Program-made: the position numbers and the translations under genes
DNA from: Bimuria novae-zelandiae CBS 107.79
Taxonomy: Eukaryota > Ascomycota > Dothideomycetes > Pleosporales > Didymosphaeriaceae
NCBI GenBank assembly: GCA_010015655.1
Contig: ML976786.1
Coordinates: 1 to 64,000, forward strand
Length of the DNA: 64,000 nt
Direction: 5' to 3'
Notes under the pieces: generated by a model
Told to the model about the DNA's origin: nothing
The model's input: the letters and a program-made list of their open reading frames with translations, nothing else
The model's database searches: none
Shown: piece by piece, positions 46,315 to 56,446 of the stretch
How positions within the stretch are numbered: the stretch's first letter is position 1
Layout of the letters: each line of letters starts with the position of its first letter

Positions 46315-46761
46315 GACACGGTACGAAATTGGGATACACGCGGGGACCTGGGGGCAGTGGAGATGTTTGGAGACATGTTGCCGATATCTCGTGATAATTC
46401 AGCATAACAGCTGCTGGGTCGATGGCGCATCTGGGCAGCACTAGCGGCATCCTTTTCCGTTGTTGTGCATTTGTCGCGGCTGTCCGCTGCCGCCGCCGCC
46501 AAGTTGCCCCACACATTAATGTGGAGGCAGCGGACGCCCGACATCGTGATATTATATCGCGTTAGATCGTGCGTAGCGGGGTTTGGAGCACAGTATCGCG
46601 GATGTCATCGACCGACATGGAGTCCTGGGGCGTCAATTTCCCTGTCGCATTTTGCTGTATACTCTTTTTTGTGCATTCCGGTTGATATCCTCGTCGCCGA
46701 CTGAACGCCTCCCTCTCTGCATGTTACAAGGTGCTTTGGGGTTCGTGATCGTAACACTGCA
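46315..46761. promoter_or_regulatory. Shared divergent promoter, two methyltransferase genes
   Basis: About 450-520 bp lies between the start of the minus-strand LaeA-like gene (46242 or 46314) and ATG 46762 of the plus-strand O-methyltransferase gene. Such head-to-head spacing suggests co-regulation. ATATTATATCGCG near 46548 is TATA-like. No specific factor site is claimed. Confidence 0.4.
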
Positions 46762-48087
46762 ATGGCCGCCAACCCACCGTCGCAGGGCGCGCTCGCCCTC
46801 GTCGACAGCATATCCAAGCTCGGCGAAGGCCTGAAGAACGGAGAGTCGAGCGCGCGCGAGGGTCTGCTAGGTGCCTGTTCGAAGCTCATCGCGGAGCTCA
46901 GTCACCCGTCCGAGACGATGCTGCAGCTGCTCTGGGCGCAACCGTCCCATATCTCCATCATCCGCATGGGCGTCGAAATCAAGCTCTTCCACGCAATGCA
47001 GGACATCGATGCGGCTGGCAAGACCACCGACGAAATCGCGGCGAAATGCGAATCTCTGGTCAACGCTCCGGTAGAACCGGGGCTTGTCGGTACGCTTCTA
47101 CAACTCGACTGCAGAGACGAAGATGGCTGACACGCCGCAAAGGACGCATGCTCCGGCACCTCGCAGCAATGCACTCCGTCAACGAGACCGCACCGAATAC
47201 CTTTGCGCCGACGGCTACTTCCAACGCTTTCGCCGAGCGCTCCTACGAAGACACGATCCTCTACATCGTCGACAACTTCCAACCCGCTCTCCAGGAGATG
47301 CCTTCCTTCTTCAAGTCTCATGGCTTCTCTTCGCCCAACTCCCAGACCGACGGCCCGTTCCAGCACGCCTTCAACTGCAAAGGTTACCACTATTTTGAAT
47401 ACTTCCAGAAATATGACCCAGAAATGGGAAGGCGGTTTGGTAGCATGATGGATGCGTGGAGCAAGGGTCGGCCGCGCTGGTTCGAGCCAGAATTCTATCC
47501 CGTCAAAGAACGCCTGATTCAGGGGTCAGAGGCAGAGAGCGCATTTTTGGTCGATGTGGGAGGCGGCACGGGACATGACGTTGAAGGCCTAAGACAAGCT
47601 TTCGGTACCGCTCTACCGGGCATCCTCGTACTACAGGACCGACCTGAGGTGCTCGAGTACGCCCAAGTTAGCAACGACGTGGAGAAGCGGGCACATGACT
47701 TCCTCACCGAACAGCCAGTTAAAGGTATGCCCCACAATAGCATTCCACCATTCTCTGTGCTAACGTTTGAAAGGCGCCCGAGCGTACTACCTCCATTCCA
47801 TCATCCAGGACTGGAGCGACGACGTAAACACGAAGATCTTGAAAGCCATTGTACCAGCTATGAAGAAGGGCTACTCGAAGGTGCTCATCAACGACTTTGT
47901 GGTGCCTAATCAAGGCGCGGCTTGGCCGCAGACCGCGCTCGATTGGGAGCTGATGGCTTCGCTCGGTGCAAGGCATCGCACAGTAGCTGAGCATGAGAAG
48001 CTGTACGAGGGCGCGGGACTGAAAATCAACCGCATCTGGAGCCACCCGCACAGCCTGGACTCGCTGATTGAGCTCGAGCTTGCATGA
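46762..48087 (+). CDS. COMT-type O-methyltransferase
   Basis: Three exons, 46762-47089, 47143-47724 and 47774-48087, with in-frame GT..AG junctions, give 407 residues. The N-terminal half is the winged-helix dimerisation domain (LWAQPSHISIIRMGVEIKLF, MLRHLAAMHSVNET). The SAM fold has VDVGGGTGHD at about 246-255, LQDRPEVLEYA, the catalytic region HSIIQDWSDD (His311, Asp316) and KVLINDFVVP, ending RTVAEHEKLYEGAGL and WSHPHSLDSLIELE. This is the Methyltransf_2 family, which methylates phenolic or polyketide hydroxyls. The substrate cannot be read from sequence. It is divergent from the LaeA-like gene and convergent with the broken reductase downstream (stop codons 175 bp apart). No damage is seen. 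Confidence 0.88.
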
Positions 48088-48262
48088 TGATATAACGAGA
48101 TACGGCATACACACGCTATGAACTTTGCAGCGTATACCCTTGGATAGACCATCGCAGAAAAGATCTGATACACGGCCGCTCCCATTTCCTTCACTTTAAT
48201 TTAAATTTCCATAACTTTATACGCATATCTTATCCGAAAAAGAGAATCCGTTTCAAGAGCTC

Positions 48263-49382
48263 TCATAACTCATACACAATCTTGTACGCAGAAATCTTCC
48301 CATCTCGATGCTCCTGGAATCCCTCCGCCACCGCATCCAGCCCCTTCTTCATCTTTTGCGCATTCGGTTTTACCTCCCCACTCTCCAGCCACCCCGAAAG
48401 CTTCTCAAACAACTCTGCCGCCAACTCGTGGTCCTCCTCGCTTGCAGCCTACTTAAACTCGCCATACGCATGCTCTTTCAAGAACGCAGTCCACACCAAG
48501 ACATCCGTCACCTTTGTCCGCGCAGTGCACTTCACCGTATTCGCTTTCCCGGGCCGAACCCTGCAAAGCACACTGCCCTCGTCGCGGATCGCCTGTGATG
48601 CGATGGCAGAGGATTCGACGTTGTCGATCGTGTCGAACACGTACGTAAGGTCCGGCGCAACCTTCCTAATCTTCTCTGCTACATCTGCGTCCGTGTAGTC
48701 GAACGCGGACTGCGCGTCTACAGTCTTTACCAGATCGAAGTTCCGCTGACTGCACGTCGTAAACACAGTGAGACCCTGCGTGCGCGCGAGCTAGATCGTA
48801 TACTGTCCAACCGAGGAGCTTCCGCCCCACACGAGTACCGTAGTACCCTTCCTGTTGCGGTCAATGTTCAGACAGCCACTGGAGAACAGCGCTAGCCACG
48901 CTGTGCCTGTTGCGAGCGGCACCGTGGCAGCTGCAGCGGGCGTGATCCCGCGTGGGATCTTAAAGCAAATCCGCTCGTCGGCGAGCGTGTACTTTGCGTA
49001 TGCCCCGAGGCCTTTGATTTCTCCTATAACCCCCAACCTGTTCGCCACAATGTTATAATCTTCTTCAGCCGTCCGCCTTCTTCAACCACAACACATACAT
49101 GAGAGAGAGAGTACATACCGCCCCAGATTAACCTAGCCATCACGTCCCCCGTTTCTACTATTTTAACCTTCTCCCCAACTTCTTCAACTACGCCCGCGAA
49201 GTCGCAGCCAAAGACTGATCCGTCGCCCAGTGCGTTAGTGTCGAAGGATTGTATATCGGTGGGGTTTTGGGCTACGTGGGAGATTTTCACGAGGGCTTAG
49301 TTTATCGCGGGTTGGGGTTTGTCAATCCTCCCTTTAGTGGGGTCGGCTTGGAGTCTTCGTGGCGCTGGATAATGGCTTGCAT
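48263..49382 (-). pseudogene. Medium-chain reductase (quinone/enoyl reductase type), broken
   Basis: It starts MQAIIQRHEDSKP at 49382 and ends KISAYKIVYEL at 48263. MDR family blocks are clear: ISHVAQNPTDIQSF, GCDFAGVVEEVG, GEIKGLGAYAKYTLADERI, VPLATGTAWLALF, VLVWGGSSSVGQY (NADPH site), CRVRPGKAN and VLVWTAFLKEHAYGEFK. A 95-nt intron (49118-49024, GTATGT..TATAG) fits in frame. Breaks are a frameshift plus TAA near the N-terminus (about 49310-49300), a TAG right after SSVGQYTI (48791-48793) and a TAG after GEFK (48449-48451). The first TAA and first TAG look like C-to-T changes. The last replaces a position usually Trp (G-to-A). Relatives often act in secondary metabolism, and this copy lies tail-to-tail with the O-methyltransferase. 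Confidence 0.78.
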
Positions 49383-49858
49383 TTTCAGTTCTTCTTATAA
49401 GTTTTATAGAGGTTATAAAGGGAGTTAGGAATGTGTTCTTTGACACTCACAATCCGAATAAAAGCAGGCTATTTACTGCTTCTACCATGCGGGAGAACGA
49501 GTGGTACGTCATAATTGGCTAGCTTTTGTTGCTGCGGGGTACTCTCTTTGGTATGTAAGCCGATCTGGGATCTCTAGCTTTAACTAACTCCTTTCTGTAT
49601 TCGTCATCTACGACTTGAATAGATTATGCCATGTACAAAAGATGTACGACGCGATGATTTAACAAAGGAACGGCGCAGCAAAAGAGTATAGGAATGGCTG
49701 AACACGACTTCACTTGCAGGCATATGGGAGTTTGAGTCTGGATGTCTTCAGCTATCCAAACGTAAAATCCATATCAAATCTATGCAAGCACTCCCAGCAA
49801 AGCTTCATTCACCACCGGCCATCCGGCCCACTATCCAAACCCGCCATTCCCTCCTCAA
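49383..49858. other. Intergenic interval
   Basis: No gene is seen. It is 5' flank of the broken reductase and 3' flank of the secreted protein gene. Confidence 0.5.
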
Positions 49859-50578
49859 CTAGCACCCCGCCAACACCCTAAAGCCCTGCACCGGATTAAA
49901 CGGCGGCGCCACATTAATGAAGTCCCAATAGTTGACTTCTGCGCCGCCATTAAACGCCATACCCATCTGCCACGTCAACGTCTCATTGCACGCTGTCGTT
50001 CCAATATCTACCAATCCACCCGTCTCATTCCGCGTCTGCGCCTGCGCTGCGACCGTCCCATTCACCCGCCCAAACACCGGCGTGCTCGCATTATACCCTG
50101 CCTCGTACGTCGCCCACGACGCTGGCGCCCCTGCCTCGCGGTCCACCTGGTACACATTGAAAATCGGCTCCGCTCCAAACGTGGTCTGCATCTCTTTCGT
50201 TGGCAATTGGAATTGCAGTCGACACGTGCTGTTTTGCGGAAAAGCGCGGTAGGTCTCGTTCGAAGCGGAGGGCGAGTAGAATTGAATCTGCGAGGATACT
50301 TGGAATGTGTCGTCGCGTTGGCGGAGAAGCATGAAGAAGTCTCTTTCGCCGTGGAGAGGGGATTGGTCGTGAGCCGGGTAACGAGAGTTCATGACGCGGT
50401 ATTCGGAGGGGTAGAGCGTTGAGCAGGGAGGCGCGGAGGCGGGAGGCGGAGAGGGCTGGGGGGTGGCGCAGCGAGGGGCATCGTCAGTGGTGTTAGGGTA
50501 GAGAGGTCGAGCTGTTGTGGGTGTGGTGAGGAGGAGGCCGGTGACGATGAGGGAGGCGAGGGTTTCGATGGGCAGCAT
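49859..50578 (-). CDS. Secreted protein, But2 C-terminal-like domain
   Basis: Single exon of 239 residues. The start MLPIETLASLIVTGLLLTTP is a good signal peptide with a likely cut after TTPTTA. A Pro-rich linker (PQPSPPPASAPP) leads to the domain: YPSEYRVMNSRYPAHD, FFMLLRQRDDTFQVSSQIQF, STCRLQFQLP, GAEPIFNVYQVD and NYWDFINVAPPFNPVQGFRV. This matches the fungal family named after the C-terminus of ubiquitin-binding But2, whose secreted members have no known role. Five or more cysteines and several N-x-S/T sites fit an extracellular protein. Ends GFRVLAGC. It may be a cell-surface or effector-type protein, but nothing in the sequence proves that. Confidence 0.75.
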   Translation of the reverse strand: MLPIETLASLIVTGLLLTTPTTARPLYPNTTDDAPRCATPQPSPPPASAPPCSTLYPSEYRVMNSRYPAHDQSPLHGERDFFMLLRQRDDTFQVSSQIQFYSPSASNETYRAFPQNSTCRLQFQLPTKEMQTTFGAEPIFNVYQVDREAGAPASWATYEAGYNASTPVFGRVNGTVAAQAQTRNETGGLVDIGTTACNETLTWQMGMAFNGGAEVNYWDFINVAPPFNPVQGFRVLAGC

Positions 50579-51656
50579 TGCTGGTGGGAATCCGTCGATT
50601 TCTGGAGGGTTGCGGAGTGTTGCGGTTGAAGACGATGGTAAGGAGAGCGTAGGTCGCGAAGTCGATTATCGGAAAGCTGTAAGAATACACAAGAGCAGAG
50701 GTTGTAGGTTCGAGAGTCGTTGTATGCGTGGTATACCGAGATCGTTGTTGGAATCTTACACCGGGGTATGGGCTAGACCTTGGATCGCTCTGTCGTCATG
50801 TCCAAGGCCGGTGACAGTGGCGGCAGGAGCTTTTGCAACATCAAGGAGCACCATGCACCAAATCACGCCTCATACTGCTATATCTCACCTTATTACACGA
50901 ACTGTGTATACAAACTTCTGTCATACCCAGGCCCAATCATATCGGATCCAGGCATAGCGTCGCTTATCGCGGTTGCCATGTGGTTGATGCTTTGAGCTCA
51001 GAAAATCCAGGCAAGTTTTGACGACTCATACAGATGCATATTCGTCTATATAATCAACCTCTAAAAGTGCAGAATAAACACTGTGCTACTATGACCCCCT
51101 AATTCTTGCTTGATGATGCTAAGCTGTCAAAATTGATTCTTGCCCAAACGGCAATCCATCATTTCTCAAGAAACAGCAATCGACAAACTATTGCACCTCT
51201 ATAAGCGTTCTTCAGTCACACATCGACTAGTTCCTTAAGTCATTTGTGACGGTTATGAGGAGACGCGGATCACTGGTGCTGCTTCCTCATCATATCAAGC
51301 ACCTCTTACCTCAACAGGATCATAGATACGTCATGTAAATAGACCCTACTGCTAGCCCGTGGAGAGCGCTGCAGGAACAGAACACAGAACAATAAATAGA
51401 TAGTAATTTAACCAGATTAGTAGCTATACAGTCTATAGATTATATTACCCTCATAGTTATAAGCCTAGATTATAACTAAGCTTATAATAAATTATAAAAA
51501 AGATTGTATAATTAAAGCTTGCACGTTTATAATAATTAATTAACACCTATAACCTATATAGAGCTACTAATATCCTATATAATAACTACGAAGTTAGATC
51601 TTATAGTTATCCAAGTAATTATTATTTTTAACTAAGCTAATAATTATGTTGGCTTC
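50579..51656. other. Intergenic, transition into AT-rich block
   Basis: No gene is seen. GC content falls abruptly near 51400, where repeated TATAGTTAT-type sequence begins. Confidence 0.5.
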
Positions 51657-51888
51657 AAACCTGCGCAACACTGCTATGGCTTTCACCGCCATGCAGTTTG
51701 CCTGCGGTTTGTTGCGCAGTTTGCCTGTGGTTTGTTGCGCTAGTCCTAATTGGGCTAGCAGGGGACAAACCACGCTCGATAAATACTTCTCACAACAGCC
51801 CACCACAATAGATCTGTAATCAAGAATCAAATCAATACCATATCGTTGCAACGAAGTCTTGATCCAACAGCCTATTACCGTATCAACA
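51657..51888. mobile_element. Solo LTR (232 bp) with TSD AATTA
   Basis: It starts TGTTGGCTTC and ends CGTATCAACA, flanked by AATTA at 51652-51656 and 51889-51893. It contains a 23-bp tandem repeat, GCAGTTTGCCTGYGGTTTG.., at 51693-51715 and 51716-51738. Composition is near normal, so it was inserted late or spared by RIP. The open frame across it is regarded as incidental. Confidence 0.82.
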
Positions 51889-52191
51889 AATTAGCACAAA
51901 TAGCTATTTATTTAAAAGAATACTACTTAGAAGGACGACTTCTATTAATATATAACTCTTACTATAATAGTACTAATTAAACTATAACTTATAAATTATA
52001 ATAAAGAAGCTATATTAATAGCTTACCTTATTACTACTTAGTAAAACCTATACTAGTAGAAATATAAGTAATAGGATCGTAAGGATCATTAGTTTAAGTA
52101 TTAAAAGGAAGCTTTAGTAAAATTTAACTTAAAAATTAGTATAATAATTACTATAAAATACCTTTACTTAATTAAAAATAAAAATACTTTA
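51889..52191. other. RIP-mutated AT-rich sequence
   Basis: Part of an older degraded element into which the LTRs at 51657 and 52192 inserted. No family is recognised. Confidence 0.4.
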
Positions 52192-52641
52192 TGTTACGAC
52201 TACAAGGACCAAAAGAAGGAAGCCAGGTAATTACGCCAAGGAAGTAATTGTTGACGGGACGGCAGAAACAACGAAACACAAAGAGGCGCGGGGCAGCTTA
52301 TGTCAGCAGTCACGTGATGAAGTCCCGCATAAAAGGAAGTCCCATGGGACTACCAGAGTCCCTGGGACTACGGAGTCTTGGCGGGACTACAAGGAGGAAA
52401 CAGACTGGTATATAGTGTGACGATTCTCCTATGTTGTTTCTCTCCTCGTAGTTAACTCACATATCTTCTGTGCGAGTACGTTCTCCTATACAAACTAATA
52501 GTTATCTTACTTCGTTATAAGATTAGATTGTCTAGCCGCGCTAAGTGTCGCATTAACTTGTACTATTGAATAATCCGTGAAGCACCACGATACCTTACCG
52601 CCCTAACCTGGACCGGACTAAGGTGTGAGAGCCTCATAACA
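52192..52641. mobile_element. Solo LTR (450 bp) with TSD CTTTA
   Basis: It starts TGTTACGACT and ends CTCATAACA, with CTTTA at 52187-52191 and 52642-52646. It is strikingly GC-normal in a RIP-saturated context, implying a recent insertion. It contains TCACGTGA at 52310-52317 and three copies of GGGACTAC (52346, 52364 and 52383), two within GTCCC..GGGAC palindromes. Confidence 0.87.
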
Positions 52642-52796
52642 CTTTATATAAATAATTAATAACGCTTAAAAAGTACCTTGCACTATCTAACGTAATATGT
52701 TAATAAGACCTTATTATACAATATAAGAATCTATAGACGCTGCCACATAGTAAGAAGGTTAAAAAATAGCTATAATCATAGGTGGAGGTTACTAAC

Positions 52797-55233
52797 ATGT
52801 GCATCGCTACAGGTATACCTAAGATATTTAGATCTAAGGCATACGAAGACTTTCTTATTACCTATAAAATAATTAATCGTAAATAGAGTATATTAGGCCT
52901 ACGAGTTTTAATTAACCTAAAAGATTCTAGCATCGCTATTCTATTAGTAGAAAACTACGTTAGTAAATTTATAACTTACCTTAAGCTTGTTTAACTAATA
53001 TTAATAGAACTTAGTTTTATAGTTATAGAACTAGACGCTACTAAGCCTTAATAGTAAAAGAAAATGGATAATAATAAAGATAAACTCTAATAACTATGTA
53101 GCCTAAAACACTATTAGACTAAATACTAGCTCATTAACGCTAATCGTCTAAGATAACTAAAAAACTATGCTAAAATTATTAGTTAATAAAAAACTAAATA
53201 CTACCTTTACTACTAATTATAGCCTAAAAGATAAAATTAATAAGGCACTTAACTAGTAGCGTGTAAAGTAATAAAATAAGAAAATTATTATAAATAATAA
53301 TCCTTCTCCTACTAAACTAACTATAAATACGGTACAGTTCATGCCTTAAGACAAGAACGAAAAACGTCACGCTTTATAAGAAAATTAAGAGTTCTACGCT
53401 CTATATAGATATACTAAAAAGGATTTAGCTTAGTTAACTATAAATATTATAAAGCCTAAGGATAGCCTATATATAGCTATAAGCGTAGAAACAGATATTA
53501 AGAAACTTAACAATTAATAGATATTTAATTTTAGTTTTAATACTCACGTTATTAATAGCGAAGACTAAGTAGGATAAATAAAGGAGTATAACGCTAATAA
53601 TACTAACTTTATAGGCACTAGTATAAGCCCCGTTTAAATTATTACCTAAAGTAGTATAAGGTTTAAGGTAAAGACGCTAATAAAAATTAAGACGTTAAAA
53701 TTCACTTATATTACCTACGTTTAAGAATTTATTACTAATATTATTAGCCTAGCAAGTTACCGTAAGATTAATATATATTTTAATTTAGGCTAAAACCTAC
53801 TATATAGAAGTAATCCAAAGACGATACTAGTATATTTAGAATATAATAGAGGTTATTAGCTAGTAGATGCCGATGCATACTATCGTCTAAAGCCTACGCC
53901 TTTATTATCTTTTAAAACTACCTATAGACCGTCGACGACTCCGCGCCTAGACTAGATTATTACCGCAAAGATAGCTTATTAGATATAGGGTTATCCTGGC
54001 AAGAAGGTCGTAGAACACCTAATTGCGAACGTTAATAGAATTATTATTAAAGGCAATACTAATAATTTATATATAATTTATATATAGTTAAAATTAGTAA
54101 AATAGATATCTTAGGGATAATAAGAGAATTAAATTAAGAAGTCTTTTTATTAAATCTCAATTAACATAATTTAATTAGTACTATAAAGAGAAGCCTGCTT
54201 ATACTTATTTAATAATTAATAGGCTAGTTACTTAGTTAACTTATACTTAAAGTAGTATAAAGTATTTACTTTTTTAAATTAATTAAAGCCTTTCCTAAAG
54301 AGAACGATTATCTAAAATATACGCAAGATATAACGTGTCTTTACTTACAATATAATAGCGATTAAGACTAATAATAATTATGGACTTAGTATATTACTAA
54401 ATATACGTCAGGGCCTTTGCAAGGACCTTACCATTTAATACAAACTATAAGCAGAATATATAAAGTAGCAGAACAAACTAGTAGAATAAGTAAAATTACT
54501 TCTTATTATTTAAGTATAAGCTATAAGGATTTAGGCAGGACTATTAAAGTCTCTAACTTATAAGCTAATTTAAATAGTAGCATATGTGCTAAATTAGACC
54601 CTTATAGAAGTATTATAATAGAAGACACTATACGAGATTATTTAGGGAGTAAAACTAAAGGTTTAATATATATAACCTATAGGTTATTAAGTCTATATAT
54701 TTACCTGCTCGCTAAACCGTACGGATAAGCTTAAATTAGAATCTTTAATAGACTACTTTGTTAGCTATAACTTTACTAATATTTTTAGAATCTGGCTACC
54801 AACAAAGGACTAGGTTATACGCAATAAAGATATTATTTTTACACCTATAAAGTTTTATGAAGGACTGTAAGGCTACGCTTAAAAATTAGTAATTAAGGAA
54901 GTTATTAAGCTTCATTTATTTTAGAGGAGTTTAAACCTAATAATGTAATAATTAAAGAAATACTAATAACTTAATAATAACGTTAATAATAAACCTAAGA
55001 CGCGTCTACGCTCTCTACGTTATAAGTAAGAAGTAAAAATATTAACTAAATAAAGCTAAGTTAACTAGAATAATTTAGTACAAGCTTATTAACTCTAGTA
55101 TACTTAGCGTTAGGTCTATCAGATTAATAAGAGGTCTTAGCTACCTAACTTAAAGGCTTTATACTAGATTAATATTAAAATAACGTTCCTAGATATTGAA
55201 ACCTTAATCTTAGTATAAAAATAGTGTTAAAGG
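52797..55233 (+). pseudogene. Truncated Ty1/Copia gag and integrase region
   Basis: The plus frame starts near 52797 with ATGIPKIFRSKAYEDFL, typical of Copia Gag. It passes a GAG-pre-integrase-like GYPGKKVVEHLIANVN at about 53990 and ends in an integrase-to-RT linker region containing NFTNIFRIWLPTKDQVIR (reading TAG as Gln) and DIIFTPIKFY at about 54770-54860. The frame is lost at 55233, where the LTR of another element begins, so reverse transcriptase is absent. All stops seen are TAA/TAG. No LTR of its own was found. Confidence 0.65.
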
Positions 55234-56053
55234 TGTGACGGCCCAGTACACTTATAGGTCACATAATCCCGCGCCTAAGCGCGACTACCTGCGTAGATAG
55301 GGTTTTGTTAAGATCCCAAAGAGGTAGCTATTCTCTAAGGGGCTAAGGTTGGTTCTTGGGCAGGAGTACTAGTAGGACGGGAAAGGGTTGTAGTGATAGC
55401 TTGCGCCTGTCACTAAGGGCATTAGTATTAAAGGTGTGTACAGTACAATTAAATCAACAAGGTTGCTTATTTAGATCTAAATAATAGATTAATAAACAGG
55501 TTAAACACGAATGCCTTAAGGGTATTCGTGTAGGTTTATATATAAAAGGGGTAAACCTTACCGTCTATCTCTCTTTCTACCGTCCCTAGATTCCGATGGA
55601 TGGTCGCGCCGTCCGTGGATAGTACACCTTCCACAATCTTGGCAGGATGGTATGTCTTGGCTGGATGGTACATCACGTGACCTTGGTTACGCGACCCCGC
55701 CGAGTGTTACTTCCACTGAGGCCCGTTGGTCCTCCGCGTTCCATACATGTTCAGATCCTAACAGGTTTAAAGGGTTATTCCGTGCCAAACGGCAGCGCAC
55801 CAAAGCACTATTAGCCTATATATCTATAGTCTTCTTATCTTAGTATAGCTAAAATAAAGCTAACTTACTTTATTTACTTTTTTAATACAGGAGCCCGCGC
55901 TTATCCTTATATTATATTAAAAAAATTTAATACCTTAGCTAGAGATAGTAATAGAATATTTAGTTACGCTACTTAATCTACTTATACGTACGACTTAATA
56001 ATAACTACCCTAAAGAACCTACTACGCGACTACACTAAGCTATTAATTTATTA
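55234..56053. mobile_element. LTR of second Gypsy family, split by a solo LTR
   Basis: TGTGACGGCC at 55234 and the sequence after 55764 (CCGTGCCAAACGGCAGCGCA, then a TATCTTAGTATAGCTAAAAT-like stretch, down to about 56053) match the LTR at 58782-59191. Net of the inserted solo LTR it is about 367 bp. A tandem duplication in the other copy explains much of the length difference. The 3' boundary is approximate because no clean target duplication was found. It is more RIP-mutated than the copy at 58782. Confidence 0.7.
55316..55763. mobile_element. Solo LTR (448 bp) with TSD GGTTT, chromovirus-related
   Basis: It starts TGTTAAGATC and ends GATCCTAACA, with GGTTT at 55311-55315 and 55764-55768. 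The first roughly 240 bp are clearly homologous to the LTRs at 31399 and 37707. The remainder diverges apart from GGATGGTACATCACGTGACC (TCACGTGA at 55673-55680) and the 3' end, so it is a subfamily of the same chromovirus. Confidence 0.88.
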
Positions 56054-56446
56054 AAGTAAGGTTATGTTGTAAAAGGCACCTTGCTAGAGCTTTCTACGCT
56101 AGCTAGGATTGAGCTAAGTAGCCGAGCAGCCAAACACGCGATTCCCTAAACCTATAAATAGCTAGTTATTATAGAGCTTCCTCTCCTTAATAGACTTTAT
56201 TTTTAAGCTCCCTAATCGTTATAACTATACGCTATAGTTATAAGCCTAGTACCTTTATAATACTTTATAATATACTTATTTTATACTAGCTAATAATTAT
56301 AGTAATAAACTATTTTTACTTTTTATTATCCTTACGCTCATGTCTCGACGCTTATAACCTATAATATAGCTAGACTATATAATAACTACTATAAAGCTCT
56401 TAATAAGTAATTATTTTATAAATTATAATTTATTCCTATCTTAGTA
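56054..56446. other. AT-rich spacer, possible further LTR
   Basis: TGTTGTAAAAGGCACCTTGC at 56065 has the look of an LTR start, but no matching end or duplication was found. Otherwise this is degraded sequence up to the TA target (56445-56446) of the pogo-like element. Confidence 0.35.
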
